Both the position numbers and the translations under genes were made by a program. 64,000 nucleotides of DNA, taken from assembly GCF_932526225.1 (NCBI RefSeq), contig NC_064038.1:7191070-7255069 (forward strand), written 5' to 3'. The stretch comes from Nematostella vectensis (taxonomy: Eukaryota; Cnidaria; Anthozoa; Actiniaria; Edwardsiidae). The notes beneath the pieces were generated by a model. That model worked only from the letters and a program-made list of their open reading frames with translations, made no database searches and had not been told where the DNA came from. Shown piece by piece: positions 34,421-45,047 of this stretch. Position 1 is the first letter of the stretch, and each line of letters starts with the position of its first letter.

Positions 34421-35210
34421 TTTAAATTCGAAAGTTCGTTCCCTTCAAATTGGAAAAAAAAAAACGCTCTAAAGTTCGGAAGATCGTTCTCTAAAATTCG
34501 GAAAGTTCGAAAGATCGCTCTCTTAAAATTCGGAAGATCGTTCTCTTGAAGCTCGGGAGGCAGATCGTCTCTAGAAATTCGGAAGAACGCTCTTAAAGTT
34601 TGAAAGAATGTCCTTGATATTACCATAGTAAAGCTGGCAGGCAACTCAGCAGGCAACTCGGTGAAGTTAGCAGGCAACTCAAATGTGATGATTTGTGTAA
34701 TATCTCGGCAGGTATATGGCCGATTGTCACGAAATTTTGACACGATTGTACAAAAAGTACAACAAACATATTCATGCATGTATGATATCAAATATTATTA
34801 ATCACGTGACTGTGTGACGTTGAACGTTCCAGCAGGCAAGTCGTTACATCACAATTGTCGCGATATCTACGTCCCCTTTTTACCGATAGTCATCAAACTT
34901 TAACCTAAGTGTACAAATGTAATAACGAAGACAACGCCGTATTAGTTATTCTCATGACGTCATCAATCACGTGACCGTGGGAAAAACATTTTCTCGAGTT
35001 CCTATTGAGAAAACATTACGAAACTTTCGAAATATGACAAATAGTACATGGGATTTTACAATCATGAACTTTTAAAATATGACGTCATCAATCAGGTGAC
35101 CGTGGGAAAAAAAGTCGATATCAAGACTTCTGACTGAAATAACAGTGCAAAACTTTCGAAATACGACAAATTATGTATGTCGTTATTAAAGCCTAACTTT
35201 TTTGGAAAGT
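34421..35210. repeat. Short tandem repeats preceding the satellite
   Basis: 34421-34610: degenerate units of the AATTCGGAAGATCGTTCTCT type. 34625-34690: three CAGGCAACTC motifs related to the satellite. 34953-35210: a unit of about 128 bp in two copies, each starting ATGACGTCATCAATCA(C/G)GTGACCGTGGG. Confidence 0.65.
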
Positions 35211-37430
35211 TTTCGTGATTTACTTTTATAAAAACTTTTAGCAGACAACTTGACAGTACAGCAGGTAACTCGTGATGCACTGGGAATATCGTATTCGTCG
35301 TTATTAAAGCTTCACTTTTTTGGCATTTGTAAGTGATTAACTCGAATAGAAACATATACTGGAAATATCGTAATCGTCGTTGTTAAATGTTCACTTTTGG
35401 CACTTGCACGTGATTTACACATCTTAACCTGCACTGTAATTCCTACCGTTTCTCTGCCGTATCTACGCGTATTATTTTCGCTCGATATGGGCCATCGCTT
35501 AAGCTCATCTATTATCAGTCACTAACCTAGAGCGCGAATCCTAACAAACTCTCTCTCTACACGACACAATATAAAAACCCATACTCAAGAAGCCAACTGT
35601 CCAATAATTATATAACCACTATCTATCTTCTATTTGCCATCATTGATTTGTCCCCTATCTGCACGCTTTCAGATATTATTCCTCACCGGTCTTGTTGTTG
35701 ACTTGATTTTTCACAAGCTCACATAACACTCACAGGAAATTATCAACAGGTAATTATCACCCTCGTTCCAAGGTCAAATACACTGTTCTGCCCTAACTCC
35801 AAGCCCGTTTTCTACATTTCATTTATAGCCACAACTCTTAACTAACATCCCCAATACAATACACCATATATAATAGCCATAATTGCACACTTTAACCCAC
35901 GCACTAACGTCTATCACCATACATTTTATAACCCCACACAGCCGCCTCGGTACGAATACCATATTTAAATGTTCACTTTTTGGCATTTGTACGTAATTTA
36001 CTCGAACAAAAACATATAACAGGCAACTCAGCAGTACAGCAGGTAACTCGTTATACACTGGGAATATTGTATTCGTTGTTGTTACAGCTTCACTTTTTGG
36101 CATTTATACGTGATTTACTTTAATAAAAAAACATATAGCAGGCAACTCAATAGTACAGCAGCTAACTCGTTATGCGCTGGGAATATCGTATTCGTCGTCA
36201 TTCAAGCTTCACTTTTTTGGAATTTGTACGTGATTTACTTTAATAAAAACATATAGCAGGCAACTCGACAGTACAGCAGGTAACTCGTTATGCACTGGGA
36301 ATATCGTATTCGTCGTCATTCAAGCTTCACTTTTTTTGGAATTTGTACGTGATTTACTTTAATAAAAACATATAGCAGGCAACTCGACAGTACAGCAGGT
36401 AACTCGTTATGCGCTTTGAATTTCGTATCCGTCGTTATTGGAGCTTTACTTTTTCGTATTTGTACGTGATTTACTTTAATAAAAACATATAGCAGGCAAC
36501 TCGACAGTACAGCAGGTAACTCGTTGTGCGCTGGGAATATCGTATTCGTCGTCATTCAAGCTTCACTTTTTTGGAATTTGTACGTGATTTACTTTAATAA
36601 AAACATATAGCAGGCAACTTGACAGTACAGCAGGTAACTCGTTGTGCGCTGGGAATATCGTATTCGTCGTCATTCAAGCTTCACTTTTTTGGAATTTGTA
36701 CGTGATTTACTTTAATAAAAACATATAGCAGGCAACTTGACAGTACAGCAGGTAACTCGTTGTGCACTGGTAATATTGTATTCTCCGTTGTTTAAGCTTC
36801 ACTTTTTAGTATTTATACGTGATTTACTTTAATAAAAACATATAGCAGGCAACTCTACAGTACAGCAGGTAACTCGTTATGCGCTGGGAATATCGTATTC
36901 GTCGTCATTAAAGCTTCACTTTTTTGGAATTTTTACGTGATTTACTTTAATAAAAACATATAGCAGGCAACTCGACAGTACAGCAGGTAACTCGTTATGC
37001 GCTGGGAATATCGTATTCGTCGTTGTTAAATGTTCACTTTTTGGTATTTATACGTGATTTACTTTAATAAAAACATATAGCAGGCAACTCGACAAGCAGG
37101 TAACTCGTTATACACTGGGAATATTGTATTCGTTGTTGTTACAGCTTCACTTTTTGGCATTTATACGTGATTTACTTTAATAAAAAACATATAGCAGGCA
37201 ACTCGACAGTACAGCAGCTAACTCGTTATGCGCTGGGAATATCGTATTCGTCGTCATTCAAGCTTTACTTTTTTGGAATTTGTACGTGATTTACTTTAAT
37301 AAAAACATATAGCAGGCAACTCGACAGTACAGCAGGTAACTCGTTATGCACTGGGAATATCGTATTCGTCGTTATTGAAGCTTCACTTTTTCGTATTTGT
37401 ACATGATTTACTTTAATAAAGTCACTGTTT
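35211..37430. repeat. Satellite-like array, 117-119-bp unit, 12 regular copies plus decayed ones
   Basis: CAGGCAACTC starts units at 36020, 36139, 36257, 36376, 36493, 36611, 36729, 36846, 36964, 37081, 37195 and 37313. Each unit has ACAGCAGGTAACTCGTT, GGGAATATCGTATTCGTCGT, AAGCTTCACTTTTT and GTGATTTACTTTAATAAAAA. Older units are at 35220-35415. About 545 bp of unrelated sequence (35417-35961) interrupts the array. It ends 250 bp before the first exon of copy 3. Confidence 0.9.
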
Positions 37431-37675
37431 ATTATAAACCAAGTCGTATAATGCAAGTACTCTACATATATTTAGATACATCTTATAATGCAACATATTT
37501 TACAATGTCTACTAAGTCACAAAGTTCTGAACATTATGAAATGTTTTACCTCCTTACAGTCCCCTAACTGATGGGTGATACACTGTATTTTATTCGTTAA
37601 GCTTAGATATAAAGTGTAAAAACAAACTGACGTCTGTATATTTGAACCCACCTCTATGATCTTTTTGTCTTCCAG

Positions 37676-37910
37676 TTGTTGGATGCGTGCTGCATTTTGC
37701 AACAAACAGTACATCCAACTTTATCCAACTCAGCCAGCCGCTTGCATGGTTTTATAGCTTTACAGTAACAGTGTGGCTGAAAATGGGCGCAGTTGACAAC
37801 GGAGACCCCGCTATGATACTGACGTACGCAACGCCCACGAAAGTGGATGCACTGACCATTGGTATCAGCAGGAATGGTAGCGCAGAGATTACGTTTGATG
37901 GATCAAAAGT
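37676..37910 (+). CDS. Pentraxin-like domain exon 1, copy 3
   Basis: AG at 37674-37675, donor GTGAGT at 37911. Begins with two bases and ends with two, so it joins T at 38571 in frame. It encodes VGCVLHFATNSTSNFIQL, FTVTVWLKM, MILTYAT, ALTIGISRNGSAEITF. It aligns over its whole length with the copy 2 exon, with scattered changes. The conserved pentraxin strand cysteine is again missing and the VGC cysteine kept. No EGF exon was found between copies 2 and 3, so this copy may have lost them or use different upstream exons. Confidence 0.8.
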
Positions 37911-38570
37911 GTGAGTTTTCCTTCCCAGTTCACAGAGGCCTCTTTTCTCTGTATTTCGCTTGGCTGGCGTTTGCGAGGAAAAGAGACCTCTCTGCCATGG
38001 GTCGAAACGTTGCGCATGCGTGAGCGTTTCTAAGCGATCCCATGACAGCTGTCAGACCCCTCCATTAAAAGCGTGCCAAAACCCGTACCATCGCGCCAAA
38101 TCTGTCAATATGCTTTACATGGGTTTTGCCGTAAATTATGAATCAAACTCCGGTTAGTTCTCCTCTTCGAAATGTGATATTTCTACGATATTTCTACGGA
38201 GGACGCCGTTTTGAATGCTGGCTTATTATCCCGCAGCGGATATAGGCTTCACGCATGCGCTAGTCATTGTGGGTTCAAATAGTGGCTCAGATAGTGGCCA
38301 GTAAACAATGAACGGAGCATGCACTATGAACTATCAACTGATTAGGAATTCATGGCATTTTCTTTCCTTCTAGGATTGCTTGTTTCGCGTCACGGCACCC
38401 CCCTCCCCCCCCAAACACTCACACACAATCGCTTTTTCTCGTTGTCCTTGCTGAAGTGAAAATTGTATGCTGATTTAGCCCCTATTTATTAGAAACATTA
38501 GATCAAAGCCAAAACTCCCCTTTGTCTGTGAGCGTTTGTGCGTCGACTTATCTTATGTCGTTATTTTCAG
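37911..38570 (+). other. Intron between the pentraxin-like exons of copy 3
   Basis: GTGAGT to TTTTCAG; no gene or recognised repeat apart from a C-run near 38398-38412. Confidence 0.7.
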
Positions 38571-38961
38571 TACACTCGCATCTGGTTTCACTCATAACAA
38601 CACATGGCAGCATCTAACATTTATGCATATAAATGGGAAATTCCAAGTTTACAAGAACAATGTCTTACAAGGGGAGAAAACAGTTTCAGGAACCTCTGCA
38701 CCCAGCACAAACGGTATCGTGGTAATTGGCCAATACCAGGGGTCAGTTGGGGGAAATTTTGACTCTTCAAAGCTGTTCTACGGCTACATGGCGAACCTGA
38801 ATATCTGGTTATACGCAATTAATGATGATACTAGGGGCAAAGCTCACCAACAAGGATGTAAAGGCTCAGTACAAGGCTCCCCGGATTTGTCATGGGAGAC
38901 TATTACCGGTGAAACGCTCTCAGGCGACATACAACCACAATGCGCGATGACATGCCCTTAA
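38571..38961 (+). CDS. Terminal exon of pentraxin-like protein, copy 3
   Basis: AG at 38569-38570; stop TAA 38959-38961. It encodes THNNTWQHLTFMH, FQVYKNNVLQGEK, IVVIGQYQGSVGG, SKLFYGYMANLNIW, a variable stretch (LYAINDDTRGK), then QQGCKGSVQG and a tail ending QPQCAMTCP. This is the most diverged of the three good terminal exons, and its 3' flank shows only weak similarity to the others, so it is the older paralogue. Secreted lectin-like role inferred. Confidence 0.85.
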
Positions 38962-40739
38962 AACATATCAAGCCATTAATTTGATAGGCCTTATTACTTT
39001 TTAAGACACCACATCTATGCCTTAATTATTATATTTATTAGGCTTAACAACTCGTCAACATCATCATCATCACCAACATCATCGTCATAATCATCGCATA
39101 TCGCCATCATCACAACCATGAACGTGATAATCAACTTTGTCGCAGGAGTTTTATAACAACGTAGATAGGACAAGATAGGACAGCATAGATTTGATGCTTG
39201 CTTTATTTCCTCGTAGAACTCCCTCCGGTTCGTCTGCTCTCTGTCTCTGACTAAACCTCGGTCAGGCCATCTTCAGTGTGACTCTGACCCCTTTACATCG
39301 CCTCTGATTCTCTCTCTCTTCTGATCTCTTCTAAACTGAAATCTTATTTTCCTCTCTTCTCTCTCTCCTCCGATCTCTTCTGAACTGAAATCTTATTCCC
39401 TCTTCTTGATCACATTGTTATCGCCTCTTTATATACTATCGTGACTCTTTAGTTATTCATACGTTTTGAGCGTTACTTAGCTAGGTGTGAGAAAGGGAAA
39501 AAGTTTAAATGAGAAAAGAGCACCTGGTTTTCCAAGACTCATTAGAATCACACATTCATCACAAGGTGTTGGAAATGGTTCGCGGCAATGGTTTTGATGC
39601 TTTGGAAATTTTTTGTATTCGTGGAATTACGTGTCCCTAACTCTAGTTGCGTGACTTGAGTTGCGTGACAACTTCATCATCACGGCCATTCGTATACATA
39701 TGACCAACATGTATCATCTAATGTGCATATTTTTTTTATCATACATGTTGTATTCATACACTGAAAACGTTATCTCTCGTTTTGTAGTTTTATTCTATTC
39801 GTCATCATAATCATGATTATTATCATTATTATTACACTCGTTATCGTAGTATTAACCGAATAATACAGAGTAAAGAACAGTGTCATAAAAGGAGAAATTC
39901 GAATGTGCTGCTACTAGGCAAGATTATTTAGTAGACAACGATGGAAAACACTATTTCATCCGATACCATGCGATTAAACCAGCTCTTTTGTTTTAAAATG
40001 ACGGTATTTTTTCGGGAAAAAAATTTGGATAACTATAACCAGTGGAGAGGCATAGTAGTATCATTTTCTGCATGCCTTTTTTGTTAGAAAACGAGCAGGC
40101 GTTTTTTTCCTGGTTTAAGGCTGTACACAAAGCGAAATCAGTGACAAATGTCAACAGGTCAACTTTCCATAGTTTTACATTCATGCAATACTTTACATTT
40201 GTGCTGGTTTTTACGTGGATTGTCGCGTGCGCAGTTTTCAGCACAATTTAGTAAGGATACTTATCTTATCACTTGCCTTTGGGGTTAAAGGACCGGGGTG
40301 CACAAACGAAATTCTTATGGAGAAAATTCAACTGTGAAAAGGCTCCGAGCGATGACGTCGCATTTGAATCTATTTTACCATGTTGGGATTTCAAAGAGAT
40401 TTCTTGCGTTTTTTTAGCATATTGTTTACAATTTTAGCATATTATTAACAATTAGAATCAGACAATTCTTTTACATCTAGACTAAACCTCTCTGCATCAA
40501 ATAAAAAGGTAAACAAATTAATCAGTTGCAGAACAATGTTTAGATAATTCACTAGCTTTTTAGTCATTTTTTCGTGCCTTGGACCGTGTTTTTTTGCGAA
40601 GAAAGCAGAGGTTGAATTTCAAGATAGGCGGTTGTGATGGCCGCCATTATTCGACTATGCTTTTGCAAACGAGCTATGACGTCACTGGCAGCGATCATCA
40701 CGGGACAAAAGAACCCTTGGAGATACCTCCTCCCTCCTG
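38962..40739. other. Spacer with simple repeats; no gene
   Basis: (CAT)n-type microsatellite at 39057-39120; a CT-rich stretch at 39290-39410 with two units around CTGATCTCTTCT(A/G)AACTGAAATC; otherwise AT-rich. The open frames near 39993-40251 show no domain. Confidence 0.5.
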
Positions 40740-40820
40740 GACTCTGCCAAATTTTCGTCTTTAATAAGACTTCTTCAGGGCCAGAAGAAGTCTTGTTAAA
40801 GACGAAATTTTGGCAGAGTC
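40740..40820. repeat. Near-perfect 37-bp-arm hairpin
   Basis: The left arm GACTCTGCCAAA...CTTCTTC (40740-40776) and right arm (40784-40820) are reverse complements with only two mismatches, around a 7-base loop AGGGCCA. A transcript from either strand would form a long, almost fully paired hairpin. It may be a small foldback element or a hairpin small-RNA precursor; no flanking duplication settles this. Confidence 0.85.
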
Positions 40821-42152
40821 GAATTCTAGTTTTTGATGTATTGTATTCATTCTTCTGGTTCACGAACACGACTATTTGGGCTTTTTGTATTTAAAGCATC
40901 ATCATAGTATATACTACTTGTACCGTTATATCAGGGCTCATAAGTTGGGGCAATCATCTGTATCTTAAAAGTGTCAAATATATACTGTACACAGACAGAT
41001 TATAAATCTTATTAATTTTCGAACTTTAAATTCTTTAATAAAATAACTTAAAATAAAGCATCAACATTCGATATGCTGCTTCTTACCTTACTGTTAATTA
41101 ACCAATCAGATAGCGAGATTAAGCGAATACTAAACTTACTGTTAGTTACTGGCCATATAAAAAACCTAATAATAATTTAGACTCTAAGCGAAAAAAAAAA
41201 TTCGACATCGAAACAATTATTACCTATTTTCGTTTGCAAGACATGAAAAAATGTCCTAGTAACAACGCTTGTGGAGAAAAAATAATTCAAAGCTATTAAG
41301 AAAATGTTTTTTTCTCCAGGATTAATAAATTAAAAGATAAAAATAAATCGTTTTCCCCCTTCTATAGGCCAACATTTTGGATCCCTTTAGAAAAAGTCAA
41401 ATTTTCAGTATCTGTCATCTGACTGGCTAATCCGCACGTCTAAAAATAGTTTGATCCAGAGAAACGCCGTGGTTCCTAACTGATACCAAAATGTGGCGAA
41501 GTTGATTCCTCCTACTTATGAGGCCCTGGTTTTATCTACTATATCTATACAATTTATCATTTGCACAGAAAAAAAACGCTTTGATGTAAAGAGTACATGG
41601 CCGTATATACCTGGGAATACGACCAAGTACTGGACTATGCTAGGCACATAGCAAGTTGGCCAAATGTAATATGAAAAGATCAGGGAAATAAATAACATAA
41701 AAACTTCTTAAACAGTAAGTTTAAAATCAAGTTCACTTACATGTAGGCCTATAAATATCAGCTTGGTACCTATGCGTAAATGTGTAAATAAAGGAGAGGA
41801 AGAAGCAAAGTGTCTTTGTGTTGAGTAATAACTGAAATGAAAAGGTTTGGGGAAAGGGGGGTGGAGGGCCTTATTTACCCCATTTGATAGGGTGTAGCTA
41901 GAAATAGAAGTATCCCCCTTAAAAAGATATAACAATAAAAATCCCTGAGTACAACAATGCAACATGGCCATTCTTGTTTTTATAAACTTAAAAAAAATAG
42001 TTAAGTAATTATTGCAAATCGTTGAAATTTTTCTAAAAAAAGCCCCTTCTAACAACATAAAACTGCGCCCCTAACCCTACTCCCCGCCCCGTTTCGTGAA
42101 GTGTGACCCTGGACCCGTTTGACATGTTATCAAATGGGAAATCAACATCGTT
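40821..42152. other. No gene seen
   Basis: AT-rich spacer; no domain-bearing ORF, no RNA gene, no tandem repeat recognised. Confidence 0.5.
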
Positions 42153-44632
42153 TAGTCCGTGGGCCAGAAAATGAAACCCTCCCCCCCCCTCAGAGCTCAG
42201 AGATTTTGTGAGACATATATCTTCTGAAAGCCTTTTCCATAGTGATTCCAAAAATAAATGTTTACGCTTCAAAAAGTTCTGGGTGTAGCCGTACGGCGTG
42301 GTTGTTTATTCCAGTAAAAACACAGGGTACCCACGTCGGTTTAACTGAACCAATATTTAGAAAAAAGTAAACCAAACATTACATTCTTGCATTTAAAGGT
42401 CCATTTTATTGTATTTAGTGAAAAATCTGTTAGAAAAAAAGAGCATGGGAAGGGTTTTGGGGGTACCACAGGGTACCCACACTCGCATATATTAAATTCA
42501 AGATAGCGGATACAAGATGGCGGATGCTGATGTCACATAATTAGCTGAAAATCGCTGTTGTTTTTTAAACTAACATCTTAATTTGGCAAAATCTTTTTTA
42601 TATTCCTCTATTTTAAATAAAAATTAGAAACAAAATTATTGGGAAAGATATTTAAACTATTACTTTAATTAAGAGTCCAGTTGCAAACTTATGATATGTT
42701 AAAGGTTCCATGCCAATCAATGACGTAACAGGTGTTATACATTTTTGTCATAGAAACAGTGTCACTAATCATATTTGTCTACTGCAAGATAATAAGATTA
42801 TTGAAAAAAAATACAGAAATACACATCTAAAAAAACAGAAATATTGCCCGTTTCTGCTCACTTAAGTGACGTCATCGTGACGTCACAAAGACAATTTTTT
42901 TAAAGAATATCGGTCGCTTTAGAATACGTACTGATTATGATAGCTTATTTGGATTTTGGATCTTCTATGCAAAGGTTTCGAAAGATAGGCTATTTATAAC
43001 CATATGTCCTTAAATGACGTCATAATGACGTCATCTTGCCTTGCTATGGCAACACAAGAGATCATTTTGTTCATCCTTGTCAGATAATGATTCTTTGAAA
43101 ATTCGGTTATAATAGCTCCAATGGTTCAAAAGTTACGGATGGGGGGCCGAAAGAGTCCCCCCCCCGGTCAGAGAAAGCCCCAAAAATACCGGTCTGAATA
43201 GGGTTAAAACGGCTTCGGATTTAGAAATAAAATGTTGGGTACTTATCTTTTTCAATCTATTCTTTTTAAGGGTGTTTAAGTAACCCAGCAATCACCACAA
43301 TAACAGATGGATTATATAGGCCAGGGGCGGATACATGATTTCAAAATGGGGGGTGAATAATGGCCAGATAGACAGCTTATAACTGATCTAGTAGCTCTTT
43401 GTAGTTCATAGATCTCAGATCTTTCACTTAAAAAGAGGGATGAATATCTCAATTCACCCCCCCCCCCCCTGTATCCGCCCTTGTAGGCATACCAGTTTTA
43501 AAATAATTCGACTTTAGTAGAGCTCTTGGCATACAGAACATTGTGCTAGCAGGACCAATTTTTGCGCTTTTTTTCGAGAAAGTTTGTCACAGGTTTTTCC
43601 CCAATCGTGTACTCCTAAACTTTTTCCCGTATAACCAATGCCTGTGAATCCTGCAAGGCCTTAATTTGGAACTCGGAGTGAAAACATAAACCAGCAAAAA
43701 TTTTGGGGATAAGGCCTAAACCTGAAAACCTCCCAGAAACGCCTCTGGGCATTGTTCAGAAGAACGGGAACTAATTGCTTGGGCTGTATCACAAAATTAT
43801 TGACCAGATTACGGGACAGGTGGTCGTTTCCTAGTGCGCTGGTCTCTCTATACCACTGCAGTTATAATCAAAACTCAAATCCTGGCTCAGAGCTCCAGGT
43901 TTTTTCAAAATTCATGTATTTAAGGATCCTGAGATCCAACGCAGTTATGATGTTCTTTTTGTCTGTGTTCTTTTGGTCTTTTCGGATAAGGAAAACTAAA
44001 CAGAGATCCAATCATTCACTACCTTTTAGAAATCCAAAACCAGAGGACACAAAGGAACCATACTTGACAGCACTTTCTGGTAGCTACCACCCACAGTGCT
44101 GGTGTTTACATAGGATGTGGTAAGTAAAGCCATGCTCTGTTGTGCCTTTCTTGGAATTCAATGCAGCTCAATGGTGATATTTCCCACGTCAATAGCTTGC
44201 AGATTTAAATTCCTTGAAACCGAATGGATGGAAAAATATAAAATACAACATCTCATGTGTCTCTTTCAATTTCCAAGCCGTTTTTAATTATTTTCCAAAT
44301 TTGAGATTGTGGGTACCCTGTATTACCCCCAAACCATTCCCTTCTTTAGCAGATTTTTCACTAAATAAAAGAAAATAGACCTTTGGATGCAAGAATGTTA
44401 TGTTTGGTTTACTTTTTCTAGGTATTGGTTCAGTTTAACGATTATTAAAAATCCGACGTTGGTACCCTGTGTTTTTTAACTGGAATAAACAATCACGCTG
44501 TACGGCCACAACCAGAGCTTTTTGAAGCGTAAACATATATTTTTGAAATCACTATGGAAAAGGCTTTCAGATGATATATATCTCCCAAAATCTCCGAGGA
44601 GAGAAGGGTTTTACTTTCTGGCCCACGGACTA
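42153..44632. mobile_element. Non-autonomous DNA transposon with about 335-bp TIRs
   Basis: 42153-42485 and 44294-44632 are inverted copies with about 85% identity by eye. Outer ends are TAGTCCGTGGGCCAGAAA; inner ends are ACAGGGTACCCACA. GTT precedes the left end and follows the right end, a possible 3-bp target duplication. The 1.8-kb interior contains paired TGACGTCA motifs (near 42868-42887 and 43013-43035) and a nested MITE, but no transposase. The superfamily is uncertain. Confidence 0.75.
43322..43483. mobile_element. MITE nested in the 2.5-kb transposon
   Basis: TIRs CAGGGGCGGATACA and TGTATCCGCCCTTG, flanked by TAGGC on both sides (43317-43321 and 43484-43488). A C-run precedes the right end. 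It resembles the MITE at 16302-16471 at its ends and in the C-run, so the same family is likely. Confidence 0.65.
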
Positions 44633-45047
44633 GTTATAAGGAAATTAGAGGAGCCCCTGTAGAGAGGCATTAGTCATAGAAAATTGGTATAGTAAACCAT
44701 TTTCACCGATATACTTGCCGCTTATTGCCTCTGCGTTATTAAGTTATGGGAAACCGATTTTAACGAGGCAATGAGCAGCAAAAGGTGCTAAGACTGTGTG
44801 TTCTGTGCTACGTCGCCGAAGGGGAGGTGGGAGGGTCGAAAATCCTTCGTGAGTTACCGGCTTGCGTAGATTTCTTAAAAGGCCTCGAATTTATATATGG
44901 AGCTGCTTAAATACTCTAGTGAGCTGACGTGGCCACTCACAAGCTGCATGCTAATATCCCCAGGGAGGGGCAAGTTCATCTGATAACGCACGCTCGAATT
45001 TCGCGCCAATTCTATCGGTGAAAATAGCCCGCAGTTTCCCAATAACA
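44633..45047. other. Probable 3' terminal region of the DIRS-like element
   Basis: No coding sense. TTCTATCGGTGAAAATAGC at 45017-45035 recurs at 51838-51856, past the other end of the element's genes, consistent with terminal repeat pieces of a DIRS-type element. Confidence 0.4.

Noticed and set aside
35990..37430. Regularly spaced repeats considered as a CRISPR-like array
   Set aside because: The whole 117-bp unit is repeated with no unique spacers, and the DNA is eukaryotic.
39993..40251. Opposing ORFs of 69-83 codons
   Set aside because: They overlap on opposite strands in an AT-rich spacer and show no domain.
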